Made by a program: the position numbers and the translations under genes | Shown here: positions 1 to 6,708 of the stretch, piece by piece | How the letters are laid out: every line of letters begins with the position of its first letter | Numbering within the stretch: the first letter of the stretch is position 1 | Notes under the pieces: model-generated | Told to the model about the DNA's origin: nothing | What the model saw: the letters and a program-made list of their open reading frames with translations, nothing else | Database searches by the model: none | Source: Deltaproteobacteria bacterium UBA2957 | GTDB lineage: Bacteria; Myxococcota_A; UBA796 | Assembly: GCA_002348535.1 (NCBI GenBank) | Contig: DEBL01000138.1 | Span: forward strand, 815 to 8,302 | Direction: 5' to 3' | DNA length: 7,488 nucleotides

Positions 1-1
1 C

Positions 2-670
2 AAGAAGTACACCAACCGCGGCCTACAGTTCTTGGACCTGATCCAAGAAGGGAACATCGGGCTGATGAAGGCCGTTGAAAAGTTCGAATACCGTCGGGGG
101 TACAAGTTCTCGACCTACGCAACATGGTGGATCCGACAAGCCATTACCCGCGCAATTGCCGATCAAGCTCGCACCATTCGCATTCCGGTGCACATGATCG
201 AAACCATCAACAAACTGGTGCGAACCCAGCGTCACTTGATCCAAGAGATGGGCCGCGAGCCCCTCCCGGAAGAAATTGCCGAGAAGATGCACATCCCTGT
301 TGAAAAGGTCCGTAAGATCCAAAAAATCGCCAAAGAGCCCATTAGCTTAGAGACGCCCATTGGGGAGGAAGATGACAGCCACTTGGGCGACTTTATCGAA
401 GACAAGAACATGGCCCTTCCCACCGAGAACGCTGTGACGCACAGTCTCGAAGACACGGCTCAAAAAGTGCTGGCGACCCTGACGCCGCGCGAGGAACGGG
501 TACTTCGCATGCGCTTTGGAATCGGCGAGCACTCCGATCACACGCTGGAAGAAGTCGGTCAGGACTTCGATGTCACGCGTGAACGCATTCGACAGATCGA
601 GGCAAAGGCGCTTCGGAAGCTCCGCCATCCGAGTCGAAGCAAGCGCCTCGCTGCATTCATCGACAATTAA
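2..670 (+). CDS. rpoD: RNA polymerase primary sigma factor RpoD, C-terminal part (5' end outside the window)
   Basis: This is the housekeeping sigma-70 factor, which directs RNA polymerase to -35/-10 promoters. The frame is open from base 2, so the gene starts upstream; the TTG at 32 is an internal Leu codon, not the start. The visible 222 residues begin inside region 2 with KKYTNRGLQFLDLIQEGN. Region 2.3/2.4, which melts and reads the -10 element, follows at residues about 35-64 (YATWWIRQAITRAIADQA, then RTIRIPVHM). Region 3 spans about 70-145. Region 4 spans about 150-222 and includes the -35-reading helix-turn-helix (TLEEVGQDFDVTRERIRQIE, residues 181-200). The near-canonical regions 2.4 and 4.2 and the RSKRLAAFI tail point to the primary factor rather than an alternative sigma. 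The gene ends in TAA and is followed by a strong terminator. No odd residues were seen. Confidence 0.97.
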   Translation, partial: KKYTNRGLQFLDLIQEGNIGLMKAVEKFEYRRGYKFSTYATWWIRQAITRAIADQARTIRIPVHMIETINKLVRTQRHLIQEMGREPLPEEIAEKMHIPVEKVRKIQKIAKEPISLETPIGEEDDSHLGDFIEDKNMALPTENAVTHSLEDTAQKVLATLTPREERVLRMRFGIGEHSDHTLEEVGQDFDVTRERIRQIEAKALRKLRHPSRSKRLAAFIDN

Positions 671-687
671 ATCGGTCAAACGTGAAG

Positions 688-736
688 AGCCGGTTCCGGC
701 CCCCGCGACGGGGTCGAAACCGGCTTTTCTCGTTTT
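688..736 (+). terminator. Rho-independent terminator of rpoD
   Basis: A long GC-rich hairpin begins 18 bases after the rpoD stop. AGCCGGTT (688-695) pairs with AACCGGCT (718-725), and an inner CCCC/GGGG stem closes a small loop near 704-709, with a mismatch between the two stem blocks. The stem runs directly into TTTTCTCGTTTT (725-736). This is a textbook intrinsic terminator and should separate rpoD from the tRNA gene. Confidence 0.9.
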
Positions 737-800
737 GGATAATGTTGAACCCTACCGGCAACTCGTCATCGTGACGCACAGTCGTTACTACACGGATCGA

Positions 801-874
801 GGGCCTATAGCTCAGTTGGTCAGAGCGCCCGGCTCATAACCGGAGTGTCCCAGGTTCGAGCCCTGGTGGGCCCA
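801..874 (+). tRNA. tRNA with CAT anticodon, probably tRNA-Ile2 (lysidine type)
   Basis: A complete cloverleaf can be drawn. The acceptor stem is GGGCCTA/TGGGCCC (one T·G pair) with discriminator A874. The D-stem is GCTC/GAGC. The anticodon loop is CTCATAA (833-839) with anticodon CAT at 835-837. The T-arm is CCAGG-TTCGAGC-CCTGG (850-866). The outermost anticodon-stem pair is a C·A mismatch (828/844). CC follows A874 but the next base is C, so the terminal A of CCA is not encoded and must be added by nucleotidyltransferase. CAT can be initiator Met, elongator Met or Ile2. An initiator is unlikely because position 1 pairs with 72 (G-C) and the stem lacks three consecutive G-C pairs. C4-G69 and C5-G68 are the acceptor pairs associated with recognition by the lysidine synthetase TilS, and the GGCTCATAACC loop region resembles known Ile2 tRNAs, so Ile2 is favoured. 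A weak promoter candidate lies at 763-768 (TCGTCA) and 786-791 (TACTAC), 17 bases apart. Confidence 0.93.
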
Positions 875-900
875 CCCTCTTTTGTTCAGCGGAGTGTTGT

Positions 901-1611
901 TTGCATCCGGACTTGCAGATCATTTTAGACCTGTGGTCTCTCGATGATCGGGTTGATCGCTCTCGTCAGCAGGCGGCTGCACTCAAGGGGGCAGTCTCGC
1001 GTATCGATGAACAGCTGCGGAGCACGGCGGGTGAAATTCAGAGTGTATCCATCGAGTTGGAACAGCTCGGTCACGATGAAGCGGAACGTAACCGGTCGCT
1101 TAGCCTGTACATTGAGCGTCGCGACCGGGCGGCTCGTCTGCTCGAGGGAGGTCAAGCGCTCGACTTTGTTTCCGTCCAGAAGCAGGTCGACCAGTGCGGT
1201 GAACACGTGGACCGGCTTGAGTCGGAGATACTTGACCTGATGGAGCAGCGAGAGATGCTAGTGGAGAAAGGCTCAGAGTTGGAAGGCCGCAGCGAAGCGT
1301 TGATGGACGAAAAGGGAAGAGCGCATCAGAAGTGGGTTGTTGATGGGCGGATCATTCGTGCAGAGATTGACGCCGTGTGGCCTGAACGGCAAGCGCTTCA
1401 CCAAAAGCTTAATCGCGAACTCGCCACCAAGTACGACGGGTTTCGAACGCGAAGTTTGGTTCCCGTTGCGGTAATCGGCGAAGAAGCATGCACACAATGC
1501 CATGTCGTGGTTCAGGGCCAGATGCGCATAGAAGTAAACTCTGGCCGCCGACTTCATACGTGTCGCGGTTGCGGGCGCTGGTTGGTTCCTGCTGCTGATG
1601 AAGAGCAGTGA
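901..1611 (+). CDS. Coiled-coil protein with C-terminal C4 zinc ribbon (COG1579 / zf-RING_7 type)
   Basis: This 236-residue cytoplasmic protein has no signal peptide or membrane segment. Residues about 10-140 are charged heptad-like helix rich in Glu, Arg, Gln and Leu, as expected for the antiparallel coiled-coil hairpin of this family. A short linker leads to a zinc ribbon at the C-terminus with CTQC (Cys197, Cys200) and CRGC (Cys221, Cys224); all four metal ligands are present. The family is often described as predicted nucleic-acid-binding (DR0291/CT398-like), but its molecular role is not settled. The start is TTG at 901, chosen because CGGAG (890-894) lies 6 bases upstream and no in-frame ATG or GTG fits the family N-terminus (HPDLQIILDLWSLD). 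The gene begins 26 bases after the tRNA and ends 44 bases before rnpB, so it may be co-transcribed with the tRNA. The family assignment is firm; the function is open. Confidence 0.88.
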   Translation: MHPDLQIILDLWSLDDRVDRSRQQAAALKGAVSRIDEQLRSTAGEIQSVSIELEQLGHDEAERNRSLSLYIERRDRAARLLEGGQALDFVSVQKQVDQCGEHVDRLESEILDLMEQREMLVEKGSELEGRSEALMDEKGRAHQKWVVDGRIIRAEIDAVWPERQALHQKLNRELATKYDGFRTRSLVPVAVIGEEACTQCHVVVQGQMRIEVNSGRRLHTCRGCGRWLVPAADEEQ

Positions 1612-1619
1612 ATCGAGAA

Positions 1620-1648
1620 TGGACGTTTGGGCTCTACGGGCATAGTCT
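1620..1648 (+). promoter_or_regulatory. Candidate sigma-70 promoter of rnpB
   Basis: TGGACG (1620-1625) and TAGTCT (1643-1648) are separated by 17 bases and match the -35 and -10 consensus at about 4/6 and 3/6 positions. Initiation about seven bases downstream would fall at about 1655-1656, where the 5' strand of the RNase P P1 helix begins. The match is weak; position is the main argument. Confidence 0.3.
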
Positions 1649-1655
1649 CGTTCTG

Positions 1656-2075
1656 TTCGAGAACAACTGACGATCGCCGGTCGTCATTGCGACGGGAGGA
1701 AAGTCCGAGCTCCAAAGGACAGGATGCTGGGTAACACCCAGTCGGGGCGACCCGAAGGCAAGTGCAACAGAGAGTAGACCGCCACCCACGGGTTCGGTGC
1801 AGCCGTTGGAACACACGGCGGCCGGGTGTTCAGTAATGATCACGGTAAGGCTGAAAGGGTGCGGTAAGAGCGCACCGGCGACCTTGGTGACAAAGTCGGC
1901 CAGGTAAACCCCATCCGGAGCAAGGCCAAATAGAGAAGCATTTTGGGGTAGTCCGCTCCTCGCTTCTGGGTGTGCCGCTTGAGTCCACCGGTAACGGCGG
2001 ATCTAGATGAATGATCGTCATCGGAGCAAGGGAGACCGAGCACCGAAACAGAACTCGGCTTATGGTGTTGTCGAA
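1656..2075 (+). ncRNA. rnpB: RNase P RNA, bacterial type A
   Basis: This is the catalytic RNA of ribonuclease P, which removes 5' leaders from pre-tRNAs together with the RnpA protein. Conserved landmarks appear in order: GAGGAAAGTCC (1696-1706), CAGGATGCTGGGTAACACCC, GGCAAGTGCAACAGAGAGTA, AAAGGGTGCGGTAAGAGCGC, the tRNA CCA-binding loop with GGTAA (1903-1907), GGAGCAAGGCCAAATAG, and the 3' block ACAGAACTCGGCTTAT (2048-2063). The CCGAG/CTCGG pairing (1705-1709 with 2054-2058) replaces the CCGGG/CCCGG pair of E. coli, a compensatory change that supports a functional fold. The ends are set by P1: ACAAC plus TTCG near 1656-1667 pair with GTTGT plus CGAA at 2067-2075, leaving a three-base bulge. 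The length of about 420 nt is somewhat above the roughly 377 nt of E. coli. The ends could be off by several bases. Confidence 0.95.
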
Positions 2076-2098
2076 CCGGTCCCCTTCGGGGGGCCGTT
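2074..2098 (+). terminator. Hairpin at the 3' end of rnpB, likely terminator or processing stop
   Basis: AACCGGTCCCC-TTCG-GGGGGCCGTT folds into a stem of ten pairs with one bulged C and a stable TTCG tetraloop. Its first bases overlap the 3' strand of P1. The following sequence, ACACTTTGTTT, is a poor U-tract, so termination may be incomplete and let transcripts continue into maeB, whose start is only 28 bases on. Confidence 0.6.
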
Positions 2099-2126
2099 AC
2101 ACTTTGTTTAAACCGGAGACGGAACG

Positions 2127-4391
2127 ATGAGTAAAATACGCGAAGAAGCCCTTGAGTACCATTCACGAGGTCGGAAGGGAAAAATCGAGGTCAGCGCGAC
2201 AAAGCCTCTGCTTACTCAACGTGATCTGACGCTCGCGTACTCTCCCGGTGTGGCGGAACCCTGTCGAGAAATTCACAAGGACTCGACGCTTGCGTATGAC
2301 TACACCGCGAAAGGCAACTTGGTAGCGGTGATCACAAATGGAACCGCTGTTCTTGGCCTCGGCAATATTGGGGCGCTGGCGGGCAAGCCGGTGATGGAAG
2401 GTAAAGCGAACCTGTTCAAGAAGTTTGCCGACATTGATGTGTTCGACATTGAAGTCAATGAAACAGACACAGAAAAGTTCATCGCTGCTGTAAAGGCGAT
2501 TGCGCCCACCTTCGGCGGAATAAATCTCGAGGATATTCGGGCACCAGAGTGCTTTGAAATCGAGGAGCGTCTTCAAGAAGAATGCGACATCCCAGTGTTT
2601 CATGATGACCAGCACGGCACAGCCATGATTGCAGCCGCGGCCTTGATCAACGCCGTCGCAGTCACGGATCGGTCGATTGACGACATCACCGTTGTGTTTT
2701 CGGGTGCCGGCGCCGCTGCGGTTGCGACAGCCCGTTTGCTAATTCTGCTGGGGGTCGCCAAGAGCAACATCTACATGTGCGACTCAAAGGGTTTAATCGC
2801 GGCCAATCGAGAGGACCTCACTGATGCGAAGCGCGAGTGGGCGCAGCCGGGTGATCGACTGACCCTCGGTGAAACACTGGTGGGCAAAGATGTTTTTCTC
2901 GGGCTTTCAGTTGGCGGGCTGTTGAAGGGAGACATGGTGAAGGCGATGGCGCCACGGCCGATTGTATTCGCCATGGCCAACCCCGATCCGGAGATCACGC
3001 CCGACGAAGCCAAGGCAGCGGTTCCAGATGCCATCGTGGCAACTGGACGGTCGGATTATCCCAACCAAGTCAACAACGTTCTCGGTTTCCCTTTCATCTT
3101 TCGAGGTGCATTGGATTGCCGCGCACGGAAAATCACGGAGGAGATGAAGGTGGCCGGTGTTCATGCCTTGGCCGAGTTGGCTCGCACCGACGTGCCCGAC
3201 AGTGTGTTGACCGCCTACGGTCTCGAGGCGTTGGAGTTCGGGCCGGACTACCTTATTCCGAAGCCGTTTGACCCTCGGGTGTTGCTCTGGGTCGCACCAG
3301 CAGTTGCGCAAGCTGCGGCCGACAGTGGCGTCGCACGACAACCCATCGAAGACATGGACGCATACCGGCAACATCTCGAGGGCAAGATTGAGCGCTCCAA
3401 AGAAGTCATTCGTCCACTCATCAACCGGGCTCAAGGATGCAATGCGCGGATTGTGTTTCCGGAGGGTGCGAACCCCAAGATTCTGCGGGCCGCACAGTTG
3501 TTGATCGATGAACGAATTTGTCAGCCGGTCTTGGTGGGCCAAGAGTGGAAGATTCTCAACCGTGCCAAGCAGGTGAATGTGGACCTGACGGGTGTGGACA
3601 TTGTTGAGCAGATTGAAGACGAAACCTTTGATGGGTACGCCCAAGCCTTGTGGGACTCTCGCCAGCGAAAAGGCATGACGCTGAGCGCTGCTCGACAGGA
3701 ACTGCGGAACAATACTTCCTATGGAATGATGATGGTAAAACAGGGAGACGCCGACGGTCTTCTTGGTGGCCTCGCCACGCCATATCAGAGCACCATTCGA
3801 CCTGCGCTGCAGATTCTTGGCAAAGCCGAGGACGTTTCCTGCATCAGCGGTGTGTATCTCATGCTGTTCAAAGGCCGACGCTTCTACTTTGGTGACTGCA
3901 CGGTGAATGTGGACCCCGATGCTGCGACATTGGCTCAGATTGCCCAGAACACCGCGATGGTGGCGCGGCAATTTGGGGATGTGCCTCGGGTAGCGCTGTT
4001 GTCCTACTCCGACTTTGGCGAGAACCGTGGGTACGCGGATGTGGACAAGGTTGCGCAAGCCTTGTCCATACTGCGTGCAACAGACCCCGGGTTGATCGTG
4101 GATGGTGAGATGCAAGCGGACACGGCGGTAAATGAACACCGAGCCTTGGCCGACTTTCCGTTCAGCCAGATACGCGGCGATGCAAATGTGTTGATTTTCC
4201 CCAACCTCTCCAGCGGAAACATTGCGTACAAGCTCCTCCGTGAACTTGGCGGTGCCACAGCTGTTGGTCCGGTCTTGGTGGGTCTGCCGCATCCGGTGAA
4301 TGCCTTGGCTTTGGGCGCGACGGTGGATGACATCGTGAACATGGCTGCCATCACGGTAAACCAAGTCATTACCCGCGAGCGGAATCAATGA
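2127..4391 (+). CDS. maeB: NADP-dependent malic enzyme with C-terminal phosphotransacetylase-like domain (MaeB type)
   Basis: This cytoplasmic enzyme oxidatively decarboxylates malate to pyruvate and CO2, yielding reduced nicotinamide cofactor for anabolism and pyruvate for acetyl-CoA supply. It is full length at 754 residues, close to E. coli MaeB. The malic domain carries the catalytic Tyr in AYSPGVAEP (Tyr38), the Lys in VMEGKANLFKKF (Lys93), metal ligands in LEDI and FHDDQHGTAM (Glu135/Asp136, Asp160/161), the nucleotide loop GAGAAAVATA (193-202), NPDPEI (285-290) and NQVNNVLGFPFIFRG. Residues about 425-750 are phosphotransacetylase-like (RIVFPEGANPKILRAAQ, PYQSTIRPALQI, GRRFYFGDCTVN, IFPNLSSGNIAYKLL). 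In known MaeB proteins this part binds acetyl-CoA and regulates the enzyme. The Ser-Arg pair of true phosphotransacetylases (NDLSRG) is here Asn-Ala-Leu-Ala-Leu-Gly (725-730), so transferase activity is unlikely. ATG 2127 has GGAGACGG (2115-2122) upstream. NADP rather than NAD preference is inferred from the family. Confidence 0.96.
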   Translation: MSKIREEALEYHSRGRKGKIEVSATKPLLTQRDLTLAYSPGVAEPCREIHKDSTLAYDYTAKGNLVAVITNGTAVLGLGNIGALAGKPVMEGKANLFKKFADIDVFDIEVNETDTEKFIAAVKAIAPTFGGINLEDIRAPECFEIEERLQEECDIPVFHDDQHGTAMIAAAALINAVAVTDRSIDDITVVFSGAGAAAVATARLLILLGVAKSNIYMCDSKGLIAANREDLTDAKREWAQPGDRLTLGETLVGKDVFLGLSVGGLLKGDMVKAMAPRPIVFAMANPDPEITPDEAKAAVPDAIVATGRSDYPNQVNNVLGFPFIFRGALDCRARKITEEMKVAGVHALAELARTDVPDSVLTAYGLEALEFGPDYLIPKPFDPRVLLWVAPAVAQAAADSGVARQPIEDMDAYRQHLEGKIERSKEVIRPLINRAQGCNARIVFPEGANPKILRAAQLLIDERICQPVLVGQEWKILNRAKQVNVDLTGVDIVEQIEDETFDGYAQALWDSRQRKGMTLSAARQELRNNTSYGMMMVKQGDADGLLGGLATPYQSTIRPALQILGKAEDVSCISGVYLMLFKGRRFYFGDCTVNVDPDAATLAQIAQNTAMVARQFGDVPRVALLSYSDFGENRGYADVDKVAQALSILRATDPGLIVDGEMQADTAVNEHRALADFPFSQIRGDANVLIFPNLSSGNIAYKLLRELGGATAVGPVLVGLPHPVNALALGATVDDIVNMAAITVNQVITRERNQ

Positions 4392-5503
4392 GTGCAGTGG
4401 ATTTAGCGCGCGTCGCGGAGTTGCTCGAGGCGGTTGAGTCCGATGACAGAAGCCGACGGGAAGCGGAGTGGCTGCTGGATGGGGGAGAGTTTCCTGCGGG
4501 GCTGAGCGCGGATGAAGCTATGGTCGCCATTGAAGCGGCGCGTCGGATGGCCCTCATGAATCATCTTCAGCTGGCAAAACAATCCAATGACAAGGTCGTA
4601 AAAAAAGCATCTTCAAAAGCCATTCATGTGCTGAAGACCCAGGGGCATGAAGTTCCAGCAGAGCCCAAGACGGGAAGTTGGACCCTCGGTTCAGAGGAAC
4701 GGACAATCCCCGAGCCTGTTGGGTTGCTCGGGCTGCCACAGGGCGATGGTTATTTTCCTTTTATCCTCGTGTCTCACAATCGAAGTGGTGCCTACGTAAC
4801 GGCGGGTGTCGCAGGATCCGGTCAGGGTTTTCAAGATGCCGACCACGTTCAGGTGGGACGATCCAAGGCGCGCCAGATTACCGAAAACGCTCGACAGGAC
4901 CACAATCTGGTTGAAGTTCCAGTTCACATTGCGATCCACTTCTGCGAACGTGCTTTTGACGAGGGGGGAGGCGAAAGGCCGGATGGATGGAGTCAGATGC
5001 TTTCCTCGATTGCGGACGGCACGAAGAATACAGCCCGCTTGGTCGACCCACTCGCACGCCAAACGGACACACTCGATGCAAGTATGCTGAGCAAGGTGGA
5101 TGCCCTCCTCGAGGGCCCGCACCGCGTGGTGTTCAATCTCGAGGAGCGGATCAGCGGGCCTGCTGTGGATTCCGTCATGGAGGTCCTTGGAAGCCAGATC
5201 TCGATTGATGATGATGACAAGAAGCGCCGCGTGGCTGCCGAAGTCATTCGCGCTGTTGACGAGGCCTTCGAGGGGCATGCGCGCAAAACATGGATCTTGG
5301 CGCTCGATGTGGTCGCTTCCATTGCGGATGTAGCAGAGTGGCAGGAAGTGAGAGACTCCGCCCGGCACACCTCGCTTGCGCTTCGAGCGGGACGAAAGGG
5401 CAGTGATATTCCATTCTTCAGAATATGGACTGAGCGCCAACTGGCTGCGGTGAGCGAGATGATCTTGGCGGTGCGAGCCGGAAAGGAGATGCCGCTTCAG
5501 TAA
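4388..5503 (+). CDS. Uncharacterised 371-residue protein translationally coupled to maeB
   Basis: I do not recognise this family. The ATG (4388-4390) overlaps the maeB stop (4389-4391) as ATGA, with a weak AGCGGA upstream, so translation probably depends on ribosomes finishing maeB. There is no signal peptide or membrane helix, so it is likely cytoplasmic. Residues 1-30 form an acidic helix. Residues 43-90 (DEAMVAIEAARRMALMNHLQ, then AKQSNDKVVKKASSKAIHVL) are a basic helical segment that faintly resembles a HEAT-like repeat. Residues 95-190 look beta-rich (GDGYFPFILVSHNRSGAYVT; HNLVEVPVHIAIHFCERAF). The rest is helical, with an acidic DDDDKKRR stretch at 274-281 and a Leu/Ala-rich end. Gene-like composition, operon overlap and length make it a real gene. 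Its partner could be MaeB or acetyl-CoA metabolism, but only position suggests this. Confidence 0.85.
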   Translation: MSAVDLARVAELLEAVESDDRSRREAEWLLDGGEFPAGLSADEAMVAIEAARRMALMNHLQLAKQSNDKVVKKASSKAIHVLKTQGHEVPAEPKTGSWTLGSEERTIPEPVGLLGLPQGDGYFPFILVSHNRSGAYVTAGVAGSGQGFQDADHVQVGRSKARQITENARQDHNLVEVPVHIAIHFCERAFDEGGGERPDGWSQMLSSIADGTKNTARLVDPLARQTDTLDASMLSKVDALLEGPHRVVFNLEERISGPAVDSVMEVLGSQISIDDDDKKRRVAAEVIRAVDEAFEGHARKTWILALDVVASIADVAEWQEVRDSARHTSLALRAGRKGSDIPFFRIWTERQLAAVSEMILAVRAGKEMPLQ

Positions 5504-6708
5504 TAGACGGGCCGCTGACCGCTCGCGATGCTGAGACCGCGCAGGGCATGGGCTGAGTCACCGACCACATCAAGGAAGAACTGCTCATTCTCAGACTGGG
5601 CGATGTGTAGATTTTGGTAGACCTTTAAGCCGCGGAGAAGGTCAACGCTGGTTGTGACTTCCTTGACGAGCAGACGCAGTTCAGTCTGCGGTATGTCAAT
5701 GGTGGTGCCTGCGGCAGCGACGCGGGCAACGGTTTCGAGCGTGTGACCTGTCAGTTTGAGCCGCTGCACCGCCAAGGGAATCCGGTACTTGGGATTCGAC
5801 TCGATGGCGGCGTCGATTTGGTTGAGTTCGATGGGGAATCGATACCGCAACAGTTCAAGTTGGCGGCCTACTCGACTCGAGGTCGACGGCTCACCAAAAC
5901 CCCGCAGATCGGCATGCAGTACGCCTTGGATGAGGTGGGCTCCCCCGCATGTGTACTTGAAAATGCCTTGCCGACGCTTCTGGAATGAGGCTCCACTGGA
6001 CTGTGCCTTGGCGAGGAAGTCAGTGGATGTTTCAAGGCCTGCGCCCACCTGCTGTGCGAATGCCGAGAGGGAGGACTCCATGCAGTTGGTTGAACCTCGG
6101 GACATGGAACGCCAACGCGTTTTGGGCTCACTCCATGAGACGAGCGCCATCAAGCTCCAAGGCATGTCGTTCAGCGAGGGAAACGAAGTGCTTCCCGTCG
6201 CCGTGTTGTGCCAGTGTGTGGCGAGTGTGCCGCGGTACAAGTCGGCGATCGTATGGTTGTGACCGTCTACGCGAATGGCCCGACTTGAGTCGACACCCGC
6301 ATCGGTGATTGCTTTTAAGATGAGACTCGGGTGAGGTTCGACCCGCGTACTGCCACGATTCTCCGGAAACACCAGCCCGTGGTCGTGGTCGGCGAGTTGA
6401 ATGCGCTCACCATAGGTCGAGAACATCCAGTCGACTGCATCGGACCCGTTTGACAGTTTCAGATCCGGTCCTAGGGCGACAAGGGCATGCCCAATCGCCC
6501 ACGGCAGATCCGGCTGAAGCGCATGGTCGAGGAGCGCGTCGTTTAGTGTTTTGGCTGCTGCGACCGTGGCGGCATCGAACACCAAGGGCTGTTCAATGTG
6601 GTGCGCAACCGGCCGATGCGACGGTGAGGGTATCGAGACGCAAGTCTCTTCCGCGACGCTCTCGGGAGCAGGGGTGCCGGTACACGCAAATGCAAGCAGC
6701 CAAATCAC
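5497..6708 (-). CDS. Uncharacterised probable lipoprotein, His-rich, with a CGGAHL motif
   Basis: This 403-residue protein is not recognised. It starts at GTG (6708-6706), overlapping the preceding TAG stop by one base, with AGGAA about 13 bases upstream; the next in-frame upstream codons run to a stop (TGA, 6732-6730) without a better start. The N-terminus MIWLLAFAC-TGTPAPESVAEE looks like a very short lipoprotein leader: a hydrophobic stretch, then Cys9, then a Pro/Ser/Thr/Glu-rich tether. It lacks the usual positively charged n-region. The mature part holds DHDHG (107-111), DGHNH (148-152), HWH (165-167), MPWSLMALVSW (182-192) and TCGGAHLIQGVLHAD (253-267), and is otherwise helical (long Leu/Val/Ala segments in 300-400). 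The histidine clusters and CGGAHL might form a metal or catalytic site, but no enzyme family is assigned. It likely shares an operon with the NHL gene upstream. Confidence 0.83.
   Translation of the reverse strand: MIWLLAFACTGTPAPESVAEETCVSIPSPSHRPVAHHIEQPLVFDAATVAAAKTLNDALLDHALQPDLPWAIGHALVALGPDLKLSNGSDAVDWMFSTYGERIQLADHDHGLVFPENRGSTRVEPHPSLILKAITDAGVDSSRAIRVDGHNHTIADLYRGTLATHWHNTATGSTSFPSLNDMPWSLMALVSWSEPKTRWRSMSRGSTNCMESSLSAFAQQVGAGLETSTDFLAKAQSSGASFQKRRQGIFKYTCGGAHLIQGVLHADLRGFGEPSTSSRVGRQLELLRYRFPIELNQIDAAIESNPKYRIPLAVQRLKLTGHTLETVARVAAAGTTIDIPQTELRLLVKEVTTSVDLLRGLKVYQNLHIAQSENEQFFLDVVGDSAHALRGLSIASGQRPVYY

Noticed and set aside
738..750. GATAAT and TTGAAC as promoter elements for the tRNA
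   Set aside because: GATAAT has no acceptable -35 partner at 16-18 bases, and TTGAAC has no -10 at the right spacing.
1554..2166. Several short minus-strand frames across the rnpB region
   Set aside because: The DNA here is a structured RNA gene with conserved blocks and compensatory pairs; open frames are incidental.
2907..4388. 493-codon open frame on the minus strand antisense to maeB
   Set aside because: It lies wholly opposite a clearly identified enzyme; its protein is rich in His, Arg, Val and Gln without domain logic. It is best explained by codon bias leaving the opposite strand open.
4691..5440. 249-codon minus-strand frame opposite the unknown gene at 4388-5503
   Set aside because: The plus-strand frame is longer, overlaps the maeB stop as ATGA and has more protein-like composition. 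The minus frame has no ribosome site or recognisable feature.
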